Positions 16,817 through 25,762 of a stretch of DNA of 64,000 bases are shown here, in pieces. Source of the DNA: Lentzea californiensis (GTDB lineage Bacteria; Actinomycetota; Actinomycetes; Mycobacteriales; Pseudonocardiaceae); the NCBI RefSeq assembly GCF_024648825.1, contig NZ_JANBBE010000016.1, positions 106,936 to 170,935 on the forward strand. Direction: 5' to 3'. The notes under the pieces were generated by a model. That model was not told where the DNA came from. It saw only the letters and a list, made by a program, of their open reading frames with translations, and did no database searches. The translations under genes were made by a program, and so were the position numbers. Position 1 is the stretch's first letter, and every line of letters begins with the position of its first letter.

Positions 16817-17527
16817 GTGGGCCAGGGTCAGTTGCGCGGTGTGGTCGCTCTCGACGGACCGGCCGGCACCGGCAAGTCCACCGTGGCCAAGCGGCTCGCG
16901 ACGGCACTGGACGCGCGCTACCTCGACACCGGCTCGATGTACCGGGCGATCGCGCTGGCGGTGCTGCGCGCGGGCGTCGACCCGGCGGACGAGGTCAAGG
17001 TCGCCGCTGTCGTCGACAACGCGGTGCTCGTGGTCGGCACGGACCCCCGCAGGCCGGGCATCACGCTCGACGGCGACGACGTGTCGGCCGAGATCCGCGG
17101 ACCCGAGGTGTCGCTGGCGGTGTCACCCGTCTCCGCGACCGGGCACGTGCGCGAGCTGCTGGTCGCCCAGCAGCGGGCGATCATCGCGGACGCCGTCGAC
17201 CACGTGGGCGGCATCGTCGTCGAGGGCCGTGACATCGGCACCGTCGTGTCGCCCGATGCCCCGCTGAAGGTCTACCTGACGGCGTCGGCGGACGCGCGAG
17301 CCGCGCGCAGGACCAAGCAGGACAACGCCGCAGGGCGTCAGTCCACTGTGGACGCCGCGCTCGCCGACGTGCAGCGCCGTGACAAGTACGACTCGTCGCG
17401 CGCGGTGTCGCCGTTGAGGGCGGCCGACGACGCGGTGGAGCTCGACAACACCGACCTCGACCTCGTGGGCACCGTGCAGGCGTTGCTGGAGCTCGTGGAC
17501 CGCCGAGGACTGAGGGTGACCGGGTGA
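16817..17527 (+). CDS. cmk: Cytidylate kinase
   Basis: 236 aa from GTG 16817, preceded by GGAGGGA at 6 nt; an upstream GTG at 16793 lacks such a site. P-loop ALDGPAGTGKSTVAKRLA, then RYLDTGSMYRAIA, IVVEGRDIGTVV and DARAARR are the CMP-kinase fingerprints. It phosphorylates CMP/dCMP. It overlaps plsC (GTGA), which overlaps der (ATGA): the conserved actinobacterial cmk-plsC-der operon. Confidence 0.95.
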   Translation: MGQGQLRGVVALDGPAGTGKSTVAKRLATALDARYLDTGSMYRAIALAVLRAGVDPADEVKVAAVVDNAVLVVGTDPRRPGITLDGDDVSAEIRGPEVSLAVSPVSATGHVRELLVAQQRAIIADAVDHVGGIVVEGRDIGTVVSPDAPLKVYLTASADARAARRTKQDNAAGRQSTVDAALADVQRRDKYDSSRAVSPLRAADDAVELDNTDLDLVGTVQALLELVDRRGLRVTG

Positions 17528-18156
17528 GCGTTCCCGAGGGGACGGTGCCCTGGCTGTTCGACCTCGGCCGCTGGATCGGGCGGGTCCCCTACGCCTGGCA
17601 GTTCCGGATTCGGGTGCACGGCCGCGACCGCGTACCCTTGAGCGGCGGCGTGGTCGTCGTCGCGAACCACAGCTCGATGGCCGACGGCCCGATCCTGTTC
17701 GGAGTGCTGCCCCGGCGCGTGACTTTCCTGATCAAGCAGGAGATGTTCAAGGGCGTCGCAGGCTACCTCCTGGCCAAGATCGGGCAGATCCCCGTCAAAC
17801 GGGGAGAGGCCGACCGCACTGCGCTGACCAGCGCGTTGTCCGTGCTCAAAGCCGGTGGCGTGATCGGGATCTTCCCCGAGGGAACGCGCGGTGAGGGCTC
17901 CGTGGCGAGCGCGCAGAACGGCGCCGCGTGGCTCGCCAAGACCTCCGCCGCGATGGTGCTGCCGATCGCCTGCCGCGGGACCTACCAGGCCAAGGGCTGG
18001 CGCCCCGAGGTCGACGTGCTGATCGGTGAGCCGTTCCACCTTCCCGAGGGGAAGGGCCGGGCGGCCCTCGGCGTTGCCACCGAGCAGGTGCGCGATCGCC
18101 TGGCGACACTGGTCGCCGAACTTGATGGACTTCGTATGAGTGAGGGAAGACGATGA
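17524..18156 (+). CDS. plsC: Lysophospholipid (1-acylglycerol-3-phosphate) acyltransferase
   Basis: 210 aa. The catalytic NHSSMADGP (HX4D-type), the substrate-binding FPEGTRGEG and a following PIACRGTY block define the PlsC/LPLAT family, which makes phosphatidic acid from lysophosphatidic acid at the membrane. It is coupled on both sides (4-nt overlaps with cmk and der). Confidence 0.9.
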   Translation: MSVPEGTVPWLFDLGRWIGRVPYAWQFRIRVHGRDRVPLSGGVVVVANHSSMADGPILFGVLPRRVTFLIKQEMFKGVAGYLLAKIGQIPVKRGEADRTALTSALSVLKAGGVIGIFPEGTRGEGSVASAQNGAAWLAKTSAAMVLPIACRGTYQAKGWRPEVDVLIGEPFHLPEGKGRAALGVATEQVRDRLATLVAELDGLRMSEGRR

Positions 18157-19574
18157 CGGACCTGGACGGCACCTGGGAGGACGAGGCCGACTGGTCAGCC
18201 TTCGACGACCTCGACGGCACTGGCGGTGAGGAAGCCGCGCCGCCACAGCCGGTGCTCGCGGTGGTGGGACGGCCGAACGTGGGCAAGTCCACACTGGTCA
18301 ACCGCATCATCGGCCGGCGAGAGGCCGTGGTGCAGGACGTACCGGGCGTGACGCGCGACCGAGTCGCGTACGACGCGCTGTGGAACGGCCGCAAGTTCAC
18401 CGTGGTCGACACGGGTGGCTGGGAGCCGGACGCGGTCGGGCTGCAGGCCTCCGTGGCCGCGCAGGCCGAGCTCGCGATGGCGACCGCCGACGTGATCCTG
18501 CTGGTCGTGGACGGGTCGGTGGGCGCCACGTCCACCGAAGAGGCCGTCGCGAAGGTCCTGCGCCGGTCGAAGAAGCCGGTGATCCTCTGCGCGTCCAAGG
18601 TGGACGACGACCGGCTGATGGCCGACATCGCGTCGCTGTGGTCGCTGGGGCTCGGCGAGCCGTTCCCGGTGTCCGGCCTGCACGGCCGCGGCTCCGGTGA
18701 CCTGCTCGACGTGATCCTCGAGAGGCTGCCCGAGAGCCCGCGCGACGACTTCGGCGGCCGCCACGGCGGTCCCCGCCGCGTGGCGCTGGTCGGCAAGCCG
18801 AACGTCGGCAAGTCGTCGCTGCTCAACCGCCTGACGGGCGAGGACCGCTCGGTCGTCGACTCCGTCGCGGGCACCACCGTCGACCCGGTCGACTCGCTGG
18901 TGGAGCTCGACGGCGAGATCTGGCGTTTCGTCGACACCGCAGGCCTGCGCAAGCGCGTGAAGTTCTCCGGCGGCGCCGAGTACTACGCGTCGCTGCGCAC
19001 CAAGTCCGCGATCGAGACCGCCGAGGTCGCGGTCGTGCTGCTGGACGCGCACGAGCCGTTGGCCGAGCAGGACCTCCGGGTGCTGACGATGGTGGTCGAG
19101 TCCGGCCGCGCGTGCGTGCTGGCGTTCAACAAGTGGGACCTGGTCGACGAGGACCGCCGCAACGAGATGGTGCGCGAACTCGAGCGCGGCCTGGTGCGCG
19201 TGCCGTGGGCGGACAAGGTCAACATCTCGGCCCTGACCGGCCGCGCCGTGCACAAGCTCGCCCCCGCCCTGCGCACCGCGCTGAACTCGTGGGACACCCG
19301 AGTTCCGACCGGCCGCCTGAACCAGTGGCTGACCGAACTGATCTCCGCGACCCCGCCGCCCGTGCGCAGCGGCAAGCAGCCCAAGGTTCTGTTCGCGACG
19401 CAGGCCTCGACCCGTCCGCCGACGTTCGTGCTGTTCACGACGGGCTTCCTCGAGGCTTCGTACCGCCGGTTCATCGAGCGCAGGCTCCGTGAGGAGTTCG
19501 GCTTCGAGGGCAGCCCGGTCCGCATCTCCGTGCGCGTGCGCGAGAAGAAGAAGGCCGGCGCCTCCAAGAAGTAG
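18153..19574 (+). CDS. der: Ribosome biogenesis GTPase Der (EngA)
   Basis: 473 aa with two tandem GTPase domains, each with its own P-loop (GRPNVGKSTLVNR and GKPNVGKSSLLNR), G3 DTGGWE / DTAGLRK and G4 SKVD / NKWD. A C-terminal KH-like domain follows (PPTFVLFTTGFLEASYRRFIERRLREEFGF, in pieces). It is needed for 50S subunit assembly. An acidic N-terminal extension of ~30 residues is usual in actinobacteria. Confidence 0.96.
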   Translation: MTDLDGTWEDEADWSAFDDLDGTGGEEAAPPQPVLAVVGRPNVGKSTLVNRIIGRREAVVQDVPGVTRDRVAYDALWNGRKFTVVDTGGWEPDAVGLQASVAAQAELAMATADVILLVVDGSVGATSTEEAVAKVLRRSKKPVILCASKVDDDRLMADIASLWSLGLGEPFPVSGLHGRGSGDLLDVILERLPESPRDDFGGRHGGPRRVALVGKPNVGKSSLLNRLTGEDRSVVDSVAGTTVDPVDSLVELDGEIWRFVDTAGLRKRVKFSGGAEYYASLRTKSAIETAEVAVVLLDAHEPLAEQDLRVLTMVVESGRACVLAFNKWDLVDEDRRNEMVRELERGLVRVPWADKVNISALTGRAVHKLAPALRTALNSWDTRVPTGRLNQWLTELISATPPPVRSGKQPKVLFATQASTRPPTFVLFTTGFLEASYRRFIERRLREEFGFEGSPVRISVRVREKKKAGASKK

Positions 19575-19640
19575 TTTTCTCCGAGTGACGACCCGGCCGA
19601 TCTGGTTGCCCTTTGCCATGGGGTGCGGTTGGTTGGGTCA

Positions 19641-20273
19641 GTGGCCGTACGCGTGGTGCTAGCCGACGACGAGGCCCTGCTGCGGCGGGGCCTCAAAGTC
19701 CTGCTCGAGGCAGATGGACGAGTGGAGGTCGTCGGCGAAGCAGCCGACGGCGCCGAACTGGTCGAGCAAGTCCTCGCCCACCTGCCGGACGTGGCGCTCG
19801 TGGACGTCCAGATGCCCGGCGTCGACGGCCTGGAGGCGGTCCGCCGCCTGCGCACCTGGGCCACCCCACCCGCGATCGCGGTACTGACCACGTTCGACCT
19901 GGACGACTACGTGGCGACAGCCCTGGACCTAGGCGCCCAGGGCTTCCTGCTGAAGGACGCCGAACCAGAAGCCCTGGTCCGCGCCGTGGTAGACCTCGCA
20001 GCCGGCGGAGCAGTCCTGGACCCGCGCATCACCGCCCGCCTGCTCCCACGCCTGCGCGGCTTCCGAGCGAACCGGCAGCTGGACTCGCTGTCCGCCCGCG
20101 AACGCCAGGTCCTGGAGCTGGTGGCGGCCGGCCGCTCGAACCACTCCATCGCCGAGCGGCTCTGCCTCTCCGAAGCGACGGTGAAGAGCTACGTCTCCAC
20201 CGTCCTCACCAAGCTGGGCGTGGAAAACCGGGTGCAGGCGGCTCTGGTCGCGCACCAGGTCGGTGTGTGGTGA
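19641..20273 (+). CDS. NarL/FixJ family response regulator
   Basis: 210 aa. Receiver domain: acidic pair in VLADDEALLRRG, phospho-Asp in VALVDVQMPGVDG, Thr in AVLTTF, Lys in FLLKDAE. LuxR-type HTH: LSARERQVLELVAAGRSNHSIAERL then SEATVKSYVSTVLTKLGV. An in-frame GTG at 19623 would add six residues. It overlaps the histidine kinase gene by 4 nt, so it is its cognate regulator. Confidence 0.92.
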   Translation: MAVRVVLADDEALLRRGLKVLLEADGRVEVVGEAADGAELVEQVLAHLPDVALVDVQMPGVDGLEAVRRLRTWATPPAIAVLTTFDLDDYVATALDLGAQGFLLKDAEPEALVRAVVDLAAGGAVLDPRITARLLPRLRGFRANRQLDSLSARERQVLELVAAGRSNHSIAERLCLSEATVKSYVSTVLTKLGVENRVQAALVAHQVGVW

Positions 20274-21382
20274 AAGCGGCCCTGCGCGAAATCCTCACCG
20301 TAGGCATCACCACAGGCGTCGTCCTCCTGACGCAGGACCGCCCGTTCCCCTGGTCCCTCTGGACCGCGGTAGCCGCCTCCCTGCTCCTGTCCCTCCGCCT
20401 GCGCTGGCCGTGGCTGGCGTCCCTCCTGTGCGTCCCCGCGGTAGCCGGCGGCCTGGGTTGGGCACCGGCCCTGGTGGCCCAGTACCGCCTGGGCAGCAAG
20501 GAGAAGTCGATCCCTGTCCAGGTCTTCTGGATCCTGCTGATGACAGTCGCCTCGATAGCCCCGGTCCTGCTGACGGAGACCATCCCGATCGGCCCCCTGC
20601 TCCTGGCCACCGCCTTCGCCTTCGGCCTGGCAGCAGCCCCCACAGCACTGGGCGCCCTCTTCACCACCCGCAAGGAACTGACCCAGTCCCTCTACGAAAC
20701 CCGCAGGGCAAGAGCAGCGGAACTAGAGGCCCGAGAAACCTCGGCCCGAGCCGCAGAACGAGCCCGGATAGCCCGCGAAATCCACGACGCGGTAGGCCAC
20801 CACGCCACCCTCATCGCAGTGGAGTCCGCAGCCCTGGCCGCCACCGCACAAGACCCAGCAGTCCGCGAGACAGCACTACGCCTACGAGCGCTGGCAAAGG
20901 AATCGCTGTCCGAGATGCGAGCAGCCCTGGGCCTCCTGAACTCCGACACGACCTACCCGTCCCTGCAAGAACTGGTAGACCGAGCCCGAGTGGCAGGCGT
21001 CTCCGTCACGCTGTCGGAAACAGGCGACACCCCTCTCTCCCCAGCAGTCTCCAGAGCCCTCTTCCGAGTAGTCCAAGAGTCCCTCACCAACGTGACGAAA
21101 CACGCCCCAGGCGCCACGGTGACAGTGACGGTGGACCGAGCGTCCCCAGTACGAGTAACAGTCGTGAACGGCCCAGCCGACCTACCGTCCCCGGCAGACG
21201 GCGGAGGCGCGGGCCTGCACGGCCTCTCAGAACGAGTACGCCTGGCAGGCGGCACCCTGACCACCTCGTACCGAACAGACGGCGGCTTCAGCGTCAGCGC
21301 CGTCCTGCCGCCCGGTAAGCCGAAGGTTGACGGACAAGAGTCGACTTTCGAGGGTGGCGCCCGAGACGCCGCCACCGCATAG
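20270..21382 (+). CDS. Sensor histidine kinase, NarX/DesK type
   Basis: 370 aa from GTG 20270. Several N-terminal membrane helices (~residues 5-130) are followed by a coiled linker (ETRRARAAELEARETSARAAERARIA, in pieces). The HisKA_3 motif is REIHDAVGHHATLI (phospho-His), and the ATPase domain has VVQESLTNVTKHAPGA and GGGAGLHGLSERVRLAGG. No large extracellular sensor is present, so the signal is probably membrane-borne. Codons in the second half use more A than neighbouring genes. Confidence 0.9.
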   Translation: MKAALREILTVGITTGVVLLTQDRPFPWSLWTAVAASLLLSLRLRWPWLASLLCVPAVAGGLGWAPALVAQYRLGSKEKSIPVQVFWILLMTVASIAPVLLTETIPIGPLLLATAFAFGLAAAPTALGALFTTRKELTQSLYETRRARAAELEARETSARAAERARIAREIHDAVGHHATLIAVESAALAATAQDPAVRETALRLRALAKESLSEMRAALGLLNSDTTYPSLQELVDRARVAGVSVTLSETGDTPLSPAVSRALFRVVQESLTNVTKHAPGATVTVTVDRASPVRVTVVNGPADLPSPADGGGAGLHGLSERVRLAGGTLTTSYRTDGGFSVSAVLPPGKPKVDGQESTFEGGARDAATA

Positions 21383-21493
21383 TTCAGGTGTCGGTCGAGG
21401 ATCGGGGGATCGGTCGGACCGAGGGACGCGGGGACCCGAACTTCGGGTCCCCGCCGTATTTCCGCAGCTCGCGGCCTGTTGTGGGGGCCGTTT

Positions 21494-21521
21494 TTGATCT
21501 CTGTCCGCGGTGTTGTAGGAT
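21494..21521 (+). promoter_or_regulatory. Sigma70-type promoter for tRNA-Pro
   Basis: TTGATC (21494-21499) and TAGGAT (21516-21521) are separated by 16 nt, placing the start about 27 nt before the mature tRNA. A strong -35/-10 pair immediately ahead of a tRNA in a GC-rich genome is convincing. Confidence 0.65.
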
Positions 21522-21554
21522 TTCTCATGCACGCCGGGGAACCGGAAGTGTGGC

Positions 21555-21635
<81 letters not shown>

Positions 21636-21653
21636 AGTATGGCGAAAGTCCAG

Positions 21654-21693
21654 GTCAGGGCCTTGGATCACTACGGTGAGACAAGGCCCTGAC
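21654..21693. terminator. Hairpin terminator between tRNA-Pro and integrase
   Basis: Arms 21654-21664 and 21683-21693 pair perfectly over 11 bp around an 18-nt loop. A T-run (GCGTTTT) follows on the plus strand after the tRNA, and it faces the convergent integrase gene. It probably terminates the tRNA transcript. Confidence 0.7.
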
Positions 21694-21746
21694 TGCGTTT
21701 TAAGGGCCGTCATCTCACAATTTCTCACGAACGCTCGTACTGCTTC

Positions 21747-22913
21747 TCAGCCGAGCAACTCGTCCAGTTGGTTTGCGGCTTCTTTCAGGTGCTCGGCGTT
21801 GGGGTGGATGTAAACCCGCTTGGTGAAGCTCAAGTCAGCGTGTCCTGCCCAAGCGCTGACAATGACGTCGGGGACGCCGGAGGTAGCCAGATAGGTCAGG
21901 CAGGCGTGCCGAGCGTCGTAAGGCCGGACCTTCCGGACCTTCGCCTGGGCCATCAGCTTGTAGATCGCCCGTCTGAACTTGTCCGTCTTCCATGCCGTAC
22001 CCAGCTCGTCGACGAGCACGAACCCTGAGCGGTTGTAGGCGTCGCCTGCCTTCATCGCCTCGCGCGCTTGGCGGGCTTTGATGGCCTTCAAGGCGGCATG
22101 TAGCGGCTTGGGCAGCGGCAACCTGCGCTTGCCCTTCTCGGACTTCGGCCCCTTCTCCTCGACTTCGCCGTCGACGAGCGTCCGGGTGAGCTCCACGGAC
22201 AACGTTTCGGCTTCGAGATCGACGGCTGACCAGCGGAGTCCGCACACTTCGGCAGGGCGCATCCCGATCAGCGAAAGCAGGACCGGGGCGTGCAGTCTGT
22301 GGTCCCGGATCGCAGCGAGGAACTGTCTCACCTCCGTCTCACTCCAGGGCACTCGCTCAGCTGCAGCCGCTGCTGCCTTCCTGCGTGCCTCGCGGGGAAT
22401 CTGGGTGTACTGAGCGACGTTGCGCACGACCAGCTTCCGTCGCACCGCGATGTTCAACGCGGCCCTGAAGCGGCCAAGAGTCAGCTGGACCGACCGGACG
22501 CCAAGACCGGTGCCGACCTTTCCTCCGCGCTTGCGGCCGGAAGTGAGCATCCAGCTCACTAGGCCGTCCACGTCTTCTTCGCTGAGTTGTTGAAGGCGCC
22601 GATGGCCAAGTCGTTCCCGCACTGGCAGAAGCGCGTCGGCGTAGTTCGACGCCGTGGCCTTCTCGACATCGATCGTCGCCGACGTCAGCCAGATGTCGAG
22701 CCACTCCGTGACGGTCATCTTGTCCGGCCCGACAAACGTTCCCTCGTCGGTCTGGTGCTTGATCTTCGCGTACTCGGCGCGGGCTTCCTTCCGAGTGTCA
22801 TAGGTCTTGGTCAGCTGCTTGCGCTTGCCGTCGGGATCACGTCCGACGTCGATCACGAACCGGTACCTGATGGTCCCGTCTTTCAGCTCGATCTTCTTGA
22901 TCGGATCCCCCAT
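21747..22913 (-). CDS. int: Tyrosine site-specific integrase
   Basis: 388 aa. An N-terminal arm/SAM-like DNA-binding region (~residues 60-170) precedes the catalytic domain: box I Arg in GMRPAEVCGLRW, box II YDARHACLTYLATSG with Tyr at the usual His position, then WAGHADLSFTKRVYIHP with His and the nucleophilic Tyr. AAGGGG precedes ATG 22913. It lies 111 bp inside attL and reads toward it. It should catalyse integration and, with an Xis, excision at tRNA-Pro. Confidence 0.92.
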   Translation of the reverse strand: MGDPIKKIELKDGTIRYRFVIDVGRDPDGKRKQLTKTYDTRKEARAEYAKIKHQTDEGTFVGPDKMTVTEWLDIWLTSATIDVEKATASNYADALLPVRERLGHRRLQQLSEEDVDGLVSWMLTSGRKRGGKVGTGLGVRSVQLTLGRFRAALNIAVRRKLVVRNVAQYTQIPREARRKAAAAAAERVPWSETEVRQFLAAIRDHRLHAPVLLSLIGMRPAEVCGLRWSAVDLEAETLSVELTRTLVDGEVEEKGPKSEKGKRRLPLPKPLHAALKAIKARQAREAMKAGDAYNRSGFVLVDELGTAWKTDKFRRAIYKLMAQAKVRKVRPYDARHACLTYLATSGVPDVIVSAWAGHADLSFTKRVYIHPNAEHLKEAANQLDELLG

Positions 22914-22928
22914 GTTTCCCCTTGGCGA

Positions 22929-23516
22929 TCAGTCCCCCTCGGTCTCGCCCAGAGGGGGAAGAATTCCTAGCTCGCGAGCTCGGCGGATGTACCGAGCGAC
23001 CTGCGTGCGTGAACGGTTCATGACGTTGGCGACCGCCACGGCGGGCGCCCTGTTGCCCCTGGACACGGCCTCTGCATAGATCAATGCGGCGCGCCGGGCA
23101 TCGTCATCGGCTTGGGTGCGAGCGCGTTGATCTGCACTCGGTGCGGCCTCACTGCGGTCCGTCGGCTGCACGGCGCCAGGTGGAAGCGTGGCGAGCCATT
23201 GCTCCCGCGTCGAGGCCGGCACCGTGGCTTCCTCCACGGCCCTCTGCACGAGTTGGTCGATGAGGATCTGTCTCATCACTGACGTCGTGACCGGAGTCTT
23301 GGTGTTCGCCTGGACCTTCACCGAGATCGCAACGGGGCGAAGGTCAGCCCCGACGAACACTTCAAGGACCACCGCCGCCGGTGGATTCTCCAGCTGGAAT
23401 TTGGCCTCGAAGCGGTTCGGTATCGCGGTGTTCGACCCTGTGGACAGATAGCCGCGGGGAGCCAGTTCGTCGATGGTGACCCAGGCGATCTGGAAGTTCT
23501 TCGGCAGGCGAGGCAC
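22929..23516 (-). CDS. Element protein with C-terminal HTH-like segment
   Basis: 195 aa from GTG 23516, 15 nt upstream of int in the same direction. Residues ~1-85 form a beta-rich domain I do not recognise. A linker is followed by an HTH-like end (APAVAVANVMNRSRTQVARYIRRARELGIL, in pieces). This C terminus resembles regulators found beside Pseudonocardiaceae integrases. A perfect inverted repeat lies 50 bp upstream. Probably controls int or helps recombination directionality. Confidence 0.65.
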   Translation of the reverse strand: MPRLPKNFQIAWVTIDELAPRGYLSTGSNTAIPNRFEAKFQLENPPAAVVLEVFVGADLRPVAISVKVQANTKTPVTTSVMRQILIDQLVQRAVEEATVPASTREQWLATLPPGAVQPTDRSEAAPSADQRARTQADDDARRAALIYAEAVSRGNRAPAVAVANVMNRSRTQVARYIRRARELGILPPLGETEGD

Positions 23517-23565
23517 GGCAGAACGATACGACCTCCCTCATTGTCGGTAACCGGACGACTACAAG

Positions 23566-23587
23566 CTATGCCATCGTGGTGGCATAG
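23566..23587. promoter_or_regulatory. Operator candidate between divergent element regulators
   Basis: CTATGCCA and TGGCATAG form a perfect 8-bp inverted repeat with a 6-nt spacer, between the int-operon gene (minus) and the XRE gene (plus). It is a natural site for the XRE protein to choose between maintenance and excision/mobilization transcription. A related GCATGGCATGG lies near the XRE start. Confidence 0.6.
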
Positions 23588-23607
23588 TCAATGTCTTTGA
23601 GTCTATC

Positions 23608-23874
23608 GTGCATGGCATGGCTATCGGGGGAATGGCTTTGGCGGAGCAATCCGCAGAGCTTCGTGAATGGATCAGGACCGGGAGGGCGCGTCAGCTACGT
23701 GTCGTTGCCGGTCTCAGTCAGGCGTTGGTTGCCCAGGACTGTGAGGTCACGGCGTCGACTGTGCACCGCTGGGAGACAGGTGATCGGTTACCGTGTGGTC
23801 GCAACATCTTTGCGTACCACACCCTCCTGACTCGTCTGGTCGAGCGCGAGCGCCTGGAGGAGCGCGATGACTAG
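23608..23874 (+). CDS. XRE-type HTH regulator
   Basis: 88 aa. HTH: ARQLRVVAGLSQALVAQDCEVTASTVHRWETGDRLP, in pieces, with the typical W-E-G. Alternative starts exist at 23617 and 23632, and no ribosome site decides clearly. It is divergent from the int-operon gene across the palindrome at 23566. It overlaps the Xis-like gene by 8 nt, so one transcript likely covers the regulator, Xis, ATPase and mob genes. Confidence 0.75.
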   Translation: MHGMAIGGMALAEQSAELREWIRTGRARQLRVVAGLSQALVAQDCEVTASTVHRWETGDRLPCGRNIFAYHTLLTRLVERERLEERDD

Positions 23875-24091
23875 GCGACAGCACAAGAAGCGTCCAACCT
23901 TGGCGGAGATCAAGGCAGAGTGGCCTCCGACCGTCGATGTGCCGACAGCTGGAGAGGCATTCGGCCTGAGTCGCAGCTACTCCTACGAACTCGTTGCACG
24001 CGGCGAGTTCCCTGCACGGGTGGACAGGTTCGGGAGCCGCTACGTCGCCTACACCGAGTCGATCATCCGCAAGCTGTCGGCAACGGACTGA
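23867..24091 (+). CDS. xis: Excisionase-like HTH protein
   Basis: 74 aa with a MerR/AlpA-like winged HTH (VPTAGEAFGLSRSYSYELVARGEFPARVDRFGSRYVAYTESI, in pieces), the usual architecture of actinobacterial Xis proteins. Basic N terminus (MTRRQHKKRP). It overlaps the XRE gene by 8 nt. Position and fold suggest it directs Int toward excision; it could instead be a plain regulator. Confidence 0.72.
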   Translation: MTRRQHKKRPTLAEIKAEWPPTVDVPTAGEAFGLSRSYSYELVARGEFPARVDRFGSRYVAYTESIIRKLSATD

Positions 24092-24119
24092 CGCGATGGC
24101 CACGTTCGGGGGACCGGCC

Positions 24120-25358
24120 ATGACAGATGAACCGCCGAGCCGGCGCTTGCGGGTCCGAGCGATTCGCGACGTCGAGATCGTGCAGACGCGGTACGTGTGG
24201 AACGACTACCTGCCTGTTGGTGAGGTGTCGTTGTTGGTCGGCAAACCAGGGATCGGGAAGAGCACCGTTGTTGTCGACCTCGCCGCCAAACTGACCACGG
24301 GACAGCTGGACGGCGCCTTCAAAGGCGAGCCGCATCATGTCCTCTACTCGACCACCGAGGACTCACCGTCCACTCTGAAGGCCCGCTTCGTCGCAGCCGG
24401 CGGAGATCCGGACTACCTGCACCTGGTCGACGTCGTCTACGGCGAATCGGTCGACGGGACACCGCTGATCGTCAACCTCGACCTGGACGCAGCACGTGAA
24501 GCGATCGCGGCATGGCAGCCGGTCTTGCTCGTGCTGGATGCGCTCAACTCGTCCTTGTCCGGCCAACTCAACGACAACTCCGTCGTGCGCCCGCAGTTGG
24601 AGAAGCTGAAGCTGCTGGCGCACCACACGGGCGCGGCGATTTTGGGAGTCGGACACTTCCGGAAGGCAACGGCAGGCGTCGATCCAGTCGACGCTATCGG
24701 CGGCGCTGGCGCGTACACGCAGGTTGTTCGACACGTGTTGGCGTGCGGAGCGGACGAGGACAACTTCGTCCTTTCGGTCATCAAATCCAACATCGTGTCG
24801 GTCCCAACTGTCCCGTCGCTTGCATACGGCACCGAGGCGGTTTCGGTCTCCGCTGACGACAAAGGCGAGGCCACCGTCGGCAGGATTCGCTGGTTGGGAG
24901 AGTCGGCGACATCGGTCGCCGATCTCCTCCAACATCCCGCGTACGACCACGGTGACGACCGTGCGGACGCCGTCGCGTGGCTCACCGAGTACCTCGTCGA
25001 CTGCGGAGGCGAGGCTGCGGTTGCCGACGTGTTGTCCAACGGGGACCAGGCCGGTTTCTCCAAGGACACGCTGAAACGTGCGAAGTCGAAGGCCAAGGTT
25101 CGCTCGCAGAAAGCCACCTTCGGTGGCGGTTGGGTGTGGCGGATCAGGCTCGAAGGGAGTGCGGAAGAGCGCGAAGGGAGCGGTGCCGAGAGTGCCGCTC
25201 CCTTCGATCCCTTGGTGCGCGCTTCGAGACCGAACACGGCAACCAGCCGCGGTCAGCAAGTTAGAAATCCGGTAACCGGATCCCTTGCCACGACAAGAAG
25301 TCGTGGCAGCACCAGCGGCGTGCTGGGGACACGCCGCGCATCATCTCGGGGGAACTGA
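24120..25358 (+). CDS. RepA-like AAA/RecA-fold ATPase
   Basis: 412 aa from ATG 24120, preceded by GGGGGA at 7 nt. Walker A is LVGKPGIGKSTVVVDLA and Walker B is QPVLLVLDALNSS. The fold pattern matches plasmid RepA/DnaB-like hexameric helicases of the AAA_25 group. A winged-helix-like region follows (~residues 275-340). The last ~60 residues are low complexity and cover the candidate oriT hairpins. It could support replication of the excised circle. The stop overlaps mobC (TGATG). Confidence 0.8.
   Translation: MTDEPPSRRLRVRAIRDVEIVQTRYVWNDYLPVGEVSLLVGKPGIGKSTVVVDLAAKLTTGQLDGAFKGEPHHVLYSTTEDSPSTLKARFVAAGGDPDYLHLVDVVYGESVDGTPLIVNLDLDAAREAIAAWQPVLLVLDALNSSLSGQLNDNSVVRPQLEKLKLLAHHTGAAILGVGHFRKATAGVDPVDAIGGAGAYTQVVRHVLACGADEDNFVLSVIKSNIVSVPTVPSLAYGTEAVSVSADDKGEATVGRIRWLGESATSVADLLQHPAYDHGDDRADAVAWLTEYLVDCGGEAAVADVLSNGDQAGFSKDTLKRAKSKAKVRSQKATFGGGWVWRIRLEGSAEEREGSGAESAAPFDPLVRASRPNTATSRGQQVRNPVTGSLATTRSRGSTSGVLGTRRASSRGN
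25267..25337. other. Candidate oriT: three consecutive inverted repeats before mobC
   Basis: Three perfect dyads lie in 71 bp. ATCCGGT-A-ACCGGAT spans 25267-25281. A 9-bp stem with AAGAA loop spans 25286-25308. GCGGCGTG/CACGCCGC with a 7-nt loop spans 25315-25337. They sit inside the low-complexity 3' end of the ATPase gene, 20 bp ahead of mobC and the relaxase, where MOBP-type nic regions usually lie. The nic site itself is not identifiable. Confidence 0.55.
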
Positions 25359-25762
25359 TGACGCACAACAAGAAGCGGCGGCAGCGGCGGGTGCAGGGTG
25401 GCTCACCTGTCAGCATCCACGTCCGCACCACCATGACGACCTACAGCCGTCTCGAGATCCAGGCTGCGCGCGCAAGGCTGTCGATTCCGCGGTACCTGGT
25501 CGAATCAGCACTGCGTGAGTCAGCTGACGGTTGGAGTCTGCGCGAGCAACGTTGGTGGGCAGAACGTCTCGACACCGTCGAGACAAGGCTCATCCGGATT
25601 GGTACCAACCTCAACCAGATGGCCGCAAGGATCAACAGCACGGGGCAAGCACCAGACGGGCTTCCTTCAGCGCTGACCTACTTCACCGCGACCTTGGAAG
25701 AGCTCCGAACAATCCTTGCTGCGATCGACCCGGCCGACTCGTCACGGGATCCGAAGACGTGA
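25358..25762 (+). CDS. mobC: Relaxosome accessory protein, MobC family
   Basis: 134 aa. A basic N terminus (MTHNKKRRQRRVQGG) and a ribbon-helix-helix-like region precede the MobC signature (RLIRIGTNLNQMAARIN) and a C-terminal helix. MobC proteins bind oriT and help the relaxase open the strands. One-base overlap with the ATPase gene and four-base overlap with the relaxase gene show one operon. Confidence 0.85.
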   Translation: MTHNKKRRQRRVQGGSPVSIHVRTTMTTYSRLEIQAARARLSIPRYLVESALRESADGWSLREQRWWAERLDTVETRLIRIGTNLNQMAARINSTGQAPDGLPSALTYFTATLEELRTILAAIDPADSSRDPKT

